Assembly: GCA_030386875.1 (NCBI GenBank)
Contig: CM059575.1
Location: forward strand, 13,540,293 to 13,604,292
DNA from: Morinoia aosen
Lineage: Eukaryota; Arthropoda; Malacostraca; Amphipoda; Talitridae
DNA: 64,000 bases
Direction: 5' to 3'
Both the position numbers and the translations under genes were made by a program. The notes beneath the pieces are model-generated. The model was given only the letters and a program-made list of their open reading frames with translations, searched no databases and was not told the origin of the DNA. Numbering within the stretch: the first letter of the stretch is position 1; each line of letters begins with the position of its first letter. Shown here piece after piece: positions 55,401-64,000 of this stretch.

Positions 55401-58400
55401 AAACATTTCTAACAAACTCACGTTGGGCTTTTTCCATTTCCCATTTGGTCTCTTAAGGAAAAATGAGAGATTTTGGTCCCTTCACCCCCCCCCCCCCTGG
55501 GGGGGGAAGAATCATTGTCCGTAGCGCCATAAAATTTTAGGACCGAATAGTCCAACTAAGGGTCCTTTTCTAGCATAAACATGAGAACTGACCCCCCAAC
55601 CCAAAGGGGCTTGGCAGGGGCCTGGGATGATCTCCTCAAGTTATGTTAATTTACATCAAAATTACCTCATATATCTTATTCAATATATATTTGTTACAAA
55701 AAGTGCATCAAAGAAAAGGTTCATTTCTGTCTAATAATCACAAGCTATACAAGTATTAAAATTCGTAAATCCATTATTCTCTCCTCAACGTTCATTTGAC
55801 GTTTATTCAAGCGCAGTCCAGCCATCAAAAACATAAATTAATGTGCCTCCATAATTCATTAATACTCATTTGCCCCAAAAAATGCATATAAGAAAAGTCA
55901 TTTATCTATTGGAAAACCATGATTCAGGCAACAAAATTTTGAAAATTGATTAGTAGCAGCTTAACACTTACCTTGAATGTGAAGCTATTAGTTATCTTGC
56001 TTATACGTGCTACATTATCGGGTGAAGCGCAGTAATTTTTAGGGCATTAACATCCTTTTTGCTTTAATGTTTATAATTTTGTTTTGTAAAGAACCATTTA
56101 TTTTGTCCTTTATTACCAGAAACCATTAAAAAAACCTGTGATGGATTAGCATTACATAATACAAAACAAGTTTTCCTCTGTACCCCTCACTCTCTCCCCT
56201 CAGGGGGATTAACTATTGTATCTATGGAAATTTGCACTTCCAGGGGGAAAAATTGGGAGGGCCTTAGAGTTTGGTAGATCTTTTCTTTTGCTGAAATAAG
56301 TTTTTTTTTATGTTCATGACCATTTTCTTCCAGTTCACTGCTGTCCTCTTATTCTACACCTAACTACTTTGTTTATCTCATCTCATAACTTTTTTCTCAA
56401 CTTAGTGTTTCTATGCCCCTTTTACATTGATTCTGCATTCCCTTATCTCCAAACTAAATGGTACCTTCCTCTCTTTAAAGTGCCTTTTTTCAGTTAGGGA
56501 GGTTTAAACTAATATACAATCTTATCCTGTAGCCCTCTCAAAGAAAAAAAGGGTCAATATTTACTTGAATGCGTCCATGGGAATTAAAAATTTGGTTCCC
56601 ATGAATTGCTAAAGGCAAACATTCAAGAATGTTTTGCATGAATGATGTTTAGCTTGCTAAAATGTATTTTGTGAGTTATTTAACTTCGAAGTTATAAGAA
56701 GTTCCTGTATAATAGTGAAGAAATGTACACGTAAATGTTGTAATACGGCATTGATGTAAAGATGAGTGAGATTAGGCTACCTAAAATAACTTTAATTAGC
56801 CATACCAAGACATGTTTTTCCACCATGAAACAGCATGTTTCAACAATGGAGCAATGTCGCAACCATCTACATAGATCATGTTATTCCTACCTGAATATTA
56901 ATGTTATATTCCTACCTCAAAACTACTGCTTTAGCAATCAAAAGGCCTTTCTTGTAAAGCGTCCTCAAATGTGTTCCTTCACTGAGTCTTGGAAACTAAA
57001 TATTCAAAATCGTTTAACGCATTAAAGTATTGATGAAAAAGAAATATTGTTGAAGAGGTAAAAATTTATAGATTAGCATATTGATAAATCTTACTGGAAT
57101 TGGCTATCTACCAACTAAGCAGCTAATGGAAAGGCAACTCTAAATCTTTATGGTAATATTGTTTATGTAATATGAAAGCAATTAATTTCATATAAAATTT
57201 TATCAAAGAAAACTGAATTGAAACCTTAATGCTAAAAGCTAAGTATTTTTTGCCTGATTACTTTATTTCTGCATTTACGGATGAGTAATATTCAAAAGTC
57301 ATTAGGCATTATTTCAGTATACCACATGAATTAGCTTCTTTTATTTGGTTGGAAAATTGATTGTGACATGTGTTAAATTCAACTTGGTTAATAATTTATA
57401 TGCATGAATTTCACTGCTAAATAATTTCTTTAAAGCACATTTTGTTTTCATTTGAAGTGCTGAACAAGGTTTGTAAGGTAGAGTTACAAAGAATGATTGT
57501 TGATATTACTAGTCACAATTTTTTGGTTTTTGACTCCTTTGAAGTTTATTATTTATGTAGAAAATTTATTATAAATTGAACAATTTCATTGTTGGCACTC
57601 TTTTCAAATTATAATGTAGTTAAAATTAATCTTTCAAAACTTGCAGTCAATAACAAAATGTCTTGGTACTCCATCTCTAATACATGCTAAAATAGTTAGG
57701 CCAGTATATCAGGCTTTTGGGCATGAATTAAACATCCTAATACCTTGAGATTTTACACTGATAATTTTTGTGTAAGAAGGAAATTATTTGGCTTGTGTGT
57801 ATGTAGTTTGAAAATTTGAGTGGTTCCTTTGTTTTGTTGTTGCATATTATGACAGCTACCTTGAATCTCAAATCCTGAAATTTGTCAAAGTGCCTGCAGT
57901 TTGAGTTCAGGTTTTTGAAATTGCCATGCATTACTTTTCAATTTTAGATATGCCTATCTTATTGTAGTCTCATTATTTGCCTTCCTTGTGTAGGTGGGAT
58001 AATGGAATCTCTCAGAATGAGGAAGAAAGCTTGAATTTTTGTTATCCAATAATGCTATCAGGGATACTTCCCTTTCCTGCCTGTGCTGCTGTCATGAAAA
58101 TATGGTGAACACTTCATGCATTTCAAACTGTTATAAATAAAATTGGCTTTGAATTTCTACTATTCACAAGTTCTTTAATAGTTATTAACACAGCTCAGCT
58201 GTATCAGTTCATGAATGACCTATTTTGATAAAAAAAAACAATGGTTTTCACGTTTATAATGATGGAATTTTTTGATGCACTTTAGTTCAAGTGGGGGGAC
58301 TATGTGAGGGCCTGAGCTGAAGGTTAGGTAGGCTTTCTTTTTGTTAAAATAGAATAGGTTTTTGTTTTCTTATGGACCATCTTTTTTTGGTTCACTGCTG

Positions 58401-61400
58401 TCCTGTTTTTCAGCACCTACTTTCTTCTTCAACTTTGATCTTGTTTCATAATCTTCTTTCACACCTTGTTGTTTCTATGCCCTTTCTGAGTAGATTCTGT
58501 GTTTCCTGAACTCCATACTAAATGGTGCCGTCCTCTCTTTGGATCACATTTGTTGCTGCGGGTAGAGACGCTAAAACTAACGACTAATCTAATTTTCCGT
58601 TCATGTCATTAGTTACGTAATTGCCATTAGTCATATTTTTATAGGATATTTTTCATTTTACTGCTCCTACAAGCATGTGTTGATTGCTTAGTTTTATTGT
58701 TAGTTGCTCAAGCAGTGTAATTTGAACCTAAGTTGTGTGTTGTTTCTCCAGATCCCTTTGCTGATGCAGCAGGTAGGGATGAAGGAGTTCAAGATGGACT
58801 AGTTCACATCAGGTTAGTGTGCAGGTTTTAGCATACCTTTTTTTTTCTCACATATGTGTGTGTTGGCTGCTAGATTTTCAGGCCTAAATTGCTCTGTGAT
58901 CATTTCTTAGTTTCTCAATGAGTGACTTCAACATCTATCTTAGCTGTTGGCTGAATTTCTGGAGGTTTGACGAGAAGGTTCCAGATGTGCATTTTTCATC
59001 TTGTTGTCTTCTACAATATCATTGTTTGTTGGTTTCATAATACTGCTTTTGATATTTGGTTTGAGAACTACATAGAAATTTTGAACGTTATTCCTCACCT
59101 TTATTAATTGAAACAGGTTGCTGTTTCTATACATTCTTGGTTCTTTAAATGGTTTCTGACTATTATTTGAAAAGATAATTTCTTTGCAACAAGAAATGAA
59201 AATAGTGAATTTTAAATTAAATTATTTTAATATCAACACTGATATCACTAATTATTAGGTAAAATAAACTTGTTTAACCCTTTAACGCCCCAGAGGACAC
59301 CAGTGTCCTCTTTCAAAAATACCCTCAATATACTGTATTTCTTGTTCAATTAATTCCCTAATGTGTTCTTTGAAGTTCTCTGCCGGGTGGCAGTTCCTAT
59401 CCCATCCTGATATTTGTGACTGCCTGATGTCAGCGATAGTTTAGTGACGGTGGTTGTGTTAATGGTAATATGAGTACAAAAAATCGGACGTTAAAGGGTT
59501 AAGACAATTCCCAAGTTGGTCATGGGTGAGCGTGTTTGGTTACCTTATTCTATTTGCTGCTCATTAATGGTAGAGCAACCTCACACTTCAGTTCACATTT
59601 CTCAATAAATTTTAAAAAATTATTCAGTTTTATTTAGCTGAAGAGTTCATGAAATGCACTACTGGCTGTGCCTCTGCTAAAAAACCTACCTCAATTCTAA
59701 GTAATGGTTCAAAAGTAAAAAAGCACGGAAATGAGTTGTAAGTTTATTTTATTACAACTGAACAAACCTGGTTTACTTTGTTACAACTAAACAAACCTGG
59801 TATCTTTCTGCCGACCCATAAAGCATATTGACATGAAAAATTATTTTTTATCAATTTCATCATTCATGAAGAATTACATGTGTAGGTTTTGTAAGGTGAA
59901 CAGGGAATAAATAGTAGCAGGAACCTTGATCTAGTTTGTCGTTTGTAATTCTTAGTGTAAAATTTTCAATATTTGTATCTCTGAAGTCAACCAATGTATC
60001 AGTTTGTTGAGTGGCAATTATAGTATTGAGTGCTTGCAAGTATGCTATCCTAGGAAGAAGCTTTAAATTTCTTGATGTAAGATTTGTTGGGGTGTGTTCT
60101 TTTACTGATGTGCTCTTCAGTAGGAAACTAGCATCTCCAAACCCAGCTATGCCTTATGTACTGCAATCATTTTTTTTATCTAATCCTAGCGTTAATAATC
60201 AAAAGGTACATATTAAGTAAAAATAAGCTTGATTTTTCTTCCCTCTTTTTAGTGTAATAGTGCAACTGCTTCACAAATACTTAGGTATTGGTAACAATTA
60301 TAATCTCGCATGTGTCCAGCCAGATCAGACTTTTTAAGTTGATATTCCTGTATCTATTCTCAGGATGACAGTTTGATCTGTTTCTGTGTTAGGTATGTAC
60401 ACTTCAGTTGTCATTAAAAGTAAATTTGTTGCGTTTCAGAATCCAACAACGCAATGGTCGCAAGACTCTGACCACTGTACAGGGTCTGTCAGCCGACTAT
60501 GACCTGAAGAAGATCGTGCGGGCGTGCAAGAAGGAGTTTGCCTGCAACGGCACTGTCGTCGAGCATCCCGAGTACGGGGAGGTCAGTTCAGCTATCATCA
60601 CAATCCGATATTCTGAGTAAATGTTGCTGTCTCTGTAACAAGCAGATGCACTAACTCGAAAGTAAACTTCATGGTGGCTCTAAAGTAGCACAGACTGCCA
60701 TGAAGTGCCTGCTTGCCGCTGGTTCATTGTTTACCTAATCGGTTCTTTTGAAAAGTTTTGTCAAACCATTCCTGATTGGGTACAGGGAATGTGAAGCTTA
60801 GGCCAGTAGGAGTGTCGTTTTCTTTTGGGGTAAAAATCCTAAAACGCATGTTTTACCTAGTGATTCCAGCTATCATTTGTTCGAGTCTTTCTCCTTAAGG
60901 GGGTCCTCCCGTCAAAACTGAGTTTTGATCCGATTGGTCTGAAATTTGGCCACTAAATGTATTTTTGCAAGAAAAACATATTGTACTCCTGTAACTTTTT
61001 TCATTTAGGCCTTAGTTTTTTTTTTAAACTCGTTTTTTGGTTCATTTTTGGGGTGTTTTCAAAAGAATAGAAGTCAATGAATTTTTATGCTAGAACAAAT
61101 ACAAAGACAGTTTTGAAATCCTCGTAACATTGCAAACAAACTGATAGTCCTGAATTTTTTATTTGAAACTTTATTTTTTTTAGATATGCGATATTTGATC
61201 AATACCTAAAATATACCGAATTTTTAGGTTTTGAACTAGCATAAAAAAATACAACGTACAAATTGGAAACGTGAGGACTATCAGTTTGTTATAATTGTTC
61301 CAAGGATTCTAAAACTGTCTGTTTTTTTCCTAGCATAAAAACTTTTTGACTTCTATCTTTTTGAATGTTGACAAATAAGGGTTTGTGAATAATAAGGCCT

Positions 61401-62757
61401 AAATAAATAAGTATCTGAACTGTTATATAATTGAAAATTTATGTAATTGAATGCTGTTTTCATTTTTATTTCGATAATCTCCATGCATAACTTCATATTC
61501 ACACTGTAATTTGAAAAAAAAAAAATTTTAATCCATTTTTTTTAAATTATGAAATTTTATATTTGTTATCTGATTCTTATGAAATTCGACTATCATATGT
61601 AACTTTTGAAAAGAAACACAATTTAATCTATTCATTTTTTCGATTCAGGCCTTAGTTTTTTGACAAAATTGGACATATTGGTTTTTTAGTTCATTTTTAT
61701 TGATATTTCAAAAGAATAGAAGTCATTGAGTTTTTATGCTAGAACAAAACTAAAGAAATTTTTGGAATCCTAGGAACATTTCTAACAAACTGATAGTCTT
61801 AAATTTTTCATTTCCCATTTGTTTTCCTTTAATATGGGATTGAAAATTCAGGATTTTTGGTCACCTTACTCCCCCCTGGGGGGGGGGGGGGAATCTAGTG
61901 TCCGTAGTGCCATAAAATTTTAGGACCGAATAGCCAACAACAAAACAAAAAAAACGCTCACCGGACCGACAGGGGCCTCGGGAGGACCCCCTAATTAATT
62001 AATGTTTGTCTTTGTACTTGAAATTATAAATTAGTTGGATTTTCTGACATTGCTGAAGAAAAATGTAAGTTATCTATTTCTTGTAATGCAAAACACTAAA
62101 GTGTCGAGTTCAATTAGGTCTCAAACAAGGATATCTCATTCAGAAGCGTGAAATGTCTTCCGGTTACACTGGTATGAGGGATACCTCAAATCCTCTCGAT
62201 TAATGTTTATGAACAAAATCATACAAAGCTGAGTCTCAAGATCTGCTGTTAATGAAGGCTGCTTGATGAGTGATCAATGTGTCCCACTTTTTTTAGGTGC
62301 TCCGAGTGTAGAGCTGTCCGTATTTTGACCCTCGACTCCTTTTCTTCTGACATGAGAAGCAGAGAAGCTGTGTTTTTTCGTGACACTGCGTACTGTAGCC
62401 TATTTGTGTGAGGTGAAGCGGCTCAGCGCTTAGATATTTTTTACTGTGCAATTATATCCCTCCCTACGTTTTATTGTATCTTCGAATTTCTCACTGGTCA
62501 CCGTCGGTTCTTTAATGGATTCGACTTCCCGGTTGACGAGTTGATAATTGTGTACCGATTTTCATTTTTAAGTTACAGCTACACATCCCTTGTGAATGGA
62601 GAATATGTTGTCATGTATCTCACTTATGAGAGGTTATTGATATTCTGTGTTACTGCAGGTGCTTCAGATGCAGGGTGACCAACGCGAGAACATCTGCCAG
62701 TTCCTTACCAAAGTTGGGCTGGTTAAAAGTGAACAAATCAAGGTTCACGGTTTCTAA
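49379..62757 (+). CDS. eIF1: Translation initiation factor eIF1 (SUI1 family), four coding exons
   Basis: Coding exons 49379-49406, 58752-58812, 60440-60581 and 62659-62757 total 330 nt, 109 residues plus stop. This is nearly the usual length of about 110. The protein starts MSIQNLSTFDPFADA, has VQDGLVHIRIQQRNGRKTLT and the SUI1 core (LKKIVRACKKEFACNGTVV, EHPEYGEVLQMQGDQREN), and ends IKVHGF. eIF1 binds the small ribosomal subunit near the P site, promotes scanning and rejects poor start codons. All introns are GT-AG (gtaag, gttag, gtcag; ccag, tcag, gcag) and the phases fit. Introns 1 to 3 contain the transposons listed below. The start was chosen because the sequence matches the family N-terminus and splices in phase to exon 2. 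Confidence 0.95.
49407..49749. other. Start of eIF1 intron 1
   Basis: No repeat or gene recognised. A minus-strand frame overlapping exon 1 (49193-49573) is a shadow. Confidence 0.5.
49750..51098. mobile_element. Mutator-like foldback element M1, split by a second copy
   Basis: Ends GGTCAATGTGAAGTTTAATGC (49750) and its complement (to 51098). Each half is about 270-400 bp and nearly palindromic with the other. The centre is interrupted by M2 (50021-50685). The flanking match (about TTAGTTT) is a partial TSD. Confidence 0.8.
50021..50685. mobile_element. Mutator-like foldback element M2 nested in M1
   Basis: A complete 665-bp copy with the same ends as M1 and M3. Flanks AAATAAAGC (50012-50020) and AATATAGCT (50686-) share an 8-of-9-type match, so a 9-bp TSD with one change is likely. 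The centre has AAAATGGCGGCGCCCATGG between palindromic CCGCAATCTTG arms. Confidence 0.85.
51475..52930. mobile_element. Older foldback element M4, containing M3
   Basis: Diverged ends (AATGCAGTTTAACCCGTTCATG at about 51521, complement-like at about 52895-52930) and a second inverted pair in the middle (GGGTACTTGGTAATTTATAATTAGCCAACCCTGC at about 52413, complement near 52700-52735). It is the same design as M1-M3 but much older. Confidence 0.6.
51588..52262. mobile_element. Mutator-like foldback element M3 with 9-bp TSD
   Basis: 675 bp, ends GGTCAATGTGAAGTTTAATGC and complement. Exact 9-bp TSD GAACACATA (51579-51587 and 52263-52271). Each arm is about 300 bp, and the central stem contains GCCGCCATCTTGGACCCGATGT against ACATCGGGTCAAAGATGGCG. 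Long inverted repeats and a 9-bp TSD are the pattern of Mutator-like elements. There is no coding capacity. Confidence 0.92.
52931..54526. repeat. Degenerate repeats of about 160 bp, with orientation switches
   Basis: A unit with TTTTTGTTGCTTGAATCATGGTAAT, TTTTCTTCTATACACTTTTT, AAATGAGTATTTAACGAGTTATAGCGGTAGGTT recurs at about 53055, 53223, 53378, 53636 and 53794. It reappears inverted at about 54005-54110 and 54310-54420, and again beyond the Harbinger-like element at about 55690-55960. There is no coding sequence. It may be an old satellite or a large decayed foldback element. Confidence 0.65.
54530..55635. mobile_element. PIF/Harbinger-like non-autonomous element H1
   Basis: Ends GGAGATCGTCCCA and TGGGATGATCTCC, flanked by TAA on the left and TCA on the right. 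The interior shares TTTTGATGCTAGAACAAAAACAAAGACAGTTTTAGAA (three copies, one inverted) and GTCCGTAGCGCCATAAAATTTTAGGACCGAATAG with H2. A C-run directly followed by a G-run lies at 55485-55507. At 1,106 bp it is almost the length of H2. There is no transposase. Confidence 0.7.
55636..56210. other. Remainder of degenerate repeats, then AT-rich sequence
   Basis: The stretch up to about 55960 holds inverted remnants of the 160-bp repeat. From 55961 to 56210 I see nothing. Confidence 0.5.
56211..56530 (+). mobile_element. LINE 3' UTR fragment
   Basis: Matches 9250-9580 and 58300-58600 (TTTTTTTATGTTCATGACCATTTTCTTCCAGTTCACTGCTGTCCT and TAAATGGTACCTTCCTCTCTT). It is diverged. Confidence 0.75.
56555..57025. 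mobile_element. Decayed foldback element M5 (M1-M4 type)
   Basis: Left end CATGAATTGCTAAAGGCAAACATTCAAGAATGTTTTGCATGAATGATG and right part TTGTAAAGCGTCCTCAAATGTGTTCCTTCACTGAG are the diverged arms of the M family. Confidence 0.55.
57026..58299. other. AT-rich intron sequence
   Basis: No repeat, RNA or coding sequence recognised. Confidence 0.45.
58300..58600 (+). mobile_element. LINE 3' UTR fragment close to eIF1 exon 2
   Basis: Matches 9250-9580 (GGGCCTGAGCTGAAGGTTAGGTAGGCTTTCTTTTTG) and ends in an ACTAATCTAAT tail. It lies about 150 bp before exon 2. Confidence 0.8.
58752..58812 (+). CDS. eIF1: eIF1 coding exon 2
   Basis: 61 nt between tttctccag and gttagt. It encodes DPFADAAGRDEGVQDGLVHI and completes an Arg codon split with exon 3. 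Confidence 0.93.
59278..59498. mobile_element. piggyBac-like MITE in eIF1 intron 2
   Basis: 221 bp flanked by TTAA on both sides (59274-59277 and 59499-59502). Ends CCCTTTAACGCCC and GGACGTTAAAGGG are inverted. A perfect hairpin GAGGACACCAGTGTCCTC lies at about 59293-59310. TTAA target and CCCTTT ends are typical of piggyBac. Confidence 0.88.
59503..60439. other. Rest of eIF1 intron 2
   Basis: AT-rich with nothing recognised. The frame at 60011-60220 is without a domain and is probably chance. Confidence 0.5.
60440..60581 (+). CDS. eIF1: eIF1 coding exon 3
   Basis: 142 nt between gcgtttcag and gtcagt. It carries most of the SUI1 domain, including the basic QQRNGRKTL loop that contacts rRNA. 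Confidence 0.96.
60899..61991. mobile_element. PIF/Harbinger-like non-autonomous element H2 in eIF1 intron 3
   Basis: Perfect 13-bp TIR GGGGGTCCTCCCG and CGGGAGGACCCCC, with a 3-bp TSD TAA (60896-60898, 61992-61994). PIF/Harbinger elements target TWA. The interior matches H1 in order, including a C-run/G-run block at 61870-61892. 1,093 bp, no transposase. Confidence 0.88.
61995..62658. other. Rest of eIF1 intron 3
   Basis: Nothing recognised. Confidence 0.5.
62659..62757 (+). CDS. eIF1: eIF1 coding exon 4
   Basis: 99 nt after ttactgcag, encoding VLQMQGDQRENICQF through IKVHGF and the TAA stop. Confidence 0.96.
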   Translation: MLQMQGDQRENICQFLTKVGLVKSEQIKVHGF

Positions 62758-63760
62758 CCTCCTCCTACCGCCGGCCGCCCGTCTGCTCGCCCGCCCTCCC
62801 GTTACCGATGTGACTGCACCTTATCTGCAACTCAAGCCACTACCAGCGACATTGCCTTCACGACACGTCATGCACAGTTTGGCTAAGCTTCACGAAATAC
62901 TTCAATGAAATTAAAAACACGGGATTTTGGTTCTCACTTAAGGACACCTACTGATAAAAAGGAATGGTTTTGTTATAGTTCTATATATTTGATTTCAGCC
63001 CTAATCGAAATCTCCACATGCTTTGTAAAGGCTCAGTTTTCAAATATGTAGTAACGTCATTCACTGCTCATCTTATTTAGTAACACACAAGCCGCCTCGT
63101 CACAAGACTCTGTCAATCGTTAGTTCGGAATATTTGTTCTTTACTTGATTCACGCCCCGCCTTAGAAGTGTGTGAGAGCGACATTTTACCTGATTGTCAA
63201 ATAGCGATCAGATTTAGTTGATTTCGATGGAAAGACATTATTTGTAGCAGGTTCTTTTGTATCTTGTTTGGCTTGTCATGAGAGCTAGCTGATGCAAGGT
63301 GATTGTCAAAGGACTAATTGTTGGTATTCTTTTCATTTATCGCATTTGTGTTTTTGGTGGGAGTTTCCAAATGGTCGGTTCTACTTGACTTTATTTTAGC
63401 TAGATCTGAATAGAATTTTTAAATAGCAATAAGCAATAGTGCGTGGAAATATGCAGCTTTTCTCATGCTCTGTGTTATGATGTTCGTTTCGCTAGGCTGC
63501 TTCTGTAGTTGCGAGTTTCTTTCCCTGTGGGCTTCTCTTTTTAGATCAATTGATGGTTCGCATTCATTTCTCGTCTTTCCATTGGAGAACTTGATACGAA
63601 ACGATGACTTTAGACTGTATCGTGGCGACCAGTGCCCCTCCATGAGAGGTTTTAAGTAAAAAAACTCGTATTGCTGGGTGTAGGTGGTTTTAGCCTGTTC
63701 AATGTCTTTTGATGACTAATATCAAAGATGCAATAGAATAAACGTTATAAATGGATTTGC
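62758..63760 (+). other. eIF1 3' UTR (probable)
   Basis: Begins with a GC-rich CCTCCTACCGCCGGCCGCCC block. An AATAAA lies at 63737-63742 and another at 63869-63874. Either could end the transcript. Short frames inside show no domain. Confidence 0.5.
63737..63742 (+). terminator. Candidate poly(A) signal of eIF1
   Basis: AATAAA about 980 nt after the stop codon. A second one lies at 63869. Confidence 0.4.
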
Positions 63761-64000
63761 TTTTCCTCTTATCCTTTTCATCAACGTGAAAACTTTGCTC
63801 CCTTCCTAGATTTGATGACGATTCACTGAAGCAGAATTAACTTTCATTCAGCTGCTGCTGTTGCTTGGAATAAAAAATGAATGTTATGTCGTCAAACAAT
63901 TTTTTAATGTAAAAGAAATCGCGGAGCCTGTCGTGTTTTATCGAAACTTCAGAATATTATTGCGACATGAAATGTTCCACAGAGCTTCTGCTTTGCTTTT

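Noticed and set aside
56762-57025. An 87-residue plus frame in eIF1 intron 1
   Set aside because: It runs through an old foldback element arm and has no domain.
62675-62908. A frame overlapping eIF1 exon 4
   Set aside because: It is in another frame from the conserved eIF1 C-terminus and is a shadow.

Overview
The window comes from a transposon-rich animal nuclear genome, most likely an arthropod. Most of it is mobile DNA, with one host gene on the right. The evidence for an animal genome is GT-AG introns in a conserved eIF1 gene, a tRNA-derived SINE, non-LTR retrotransposon 3' ends, several Ty3/Gypsy lineages (one CsRn1-like) and many TIR DNA transposons and MITEs. I cannot name the species.

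Left part (1-8530): a minus-strand Ty3/Gypsy element (E1) cut by the window edge. It has a putative 5' LTR at about 8120-8530, then gag, protease, RT/RNase H (split by a SINE), integrase, and a partial membrane-protein frame running off position 1. From 8530 to 18765 lie LINE 3' fragments, a putative DNA transposon with a MADF-like frame, an old LTR remnant with a primer-binding-like site, SINE pieces, and several satellite-like arrays: a 215-bp higher-order repeat, degenerate duplications of about 620-680 bp, a 26-bp array in two sequence phases, and a 22-bp array.

Centre (18762-48295): a stack of nested insertions that can be peeled apart, four of them with exact target-site duplications (TSDs). 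An outer solo LTR (A1, TSD ggct) was hit by a second solo LTR (A2, TSD gttc). A2 holds a full Gypsy element B, and B's pol was hit by a full Gypsy element C (TSD cacc). A1 was also hit by a CsRn1-like Gypsy element D (TSD tgtc), whose 3' LTR received a 7,013-bp hAT-like element (TSD cttacaac). That element carries a mariner remnant, a foldback MITE, a larger inverted-repeat structure and a young LINE with a 15-bp TSD. Removing the insertions brings D's 3' LTR to 2,336 bp, the same length as its 5' LTR.

Right part (49379-64000): eIF1 (SUI1) on the plus strand. Its four coding exons (49379-49406, 58752-58812, 60440-60581, 62659-62757) give a 109-residue protein. Intron 1 (9.3 kb) is largely Mutator-like foldback elements with a 9-bp TSD, a Harbinger-like element, degenerate repeats and LINE 3' ends. 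Intron 2 has a piggyBac-like MITE and intron 3 a second Harbinger-like copy. The eIF1 start codon is in a poor context, as expected for a gene known to autoregulate start-site choice.

All repeat boundaries, LTR comparisons and TSDs were read by eye. Family names rest on motifs and TSD lengths, not on database searches.
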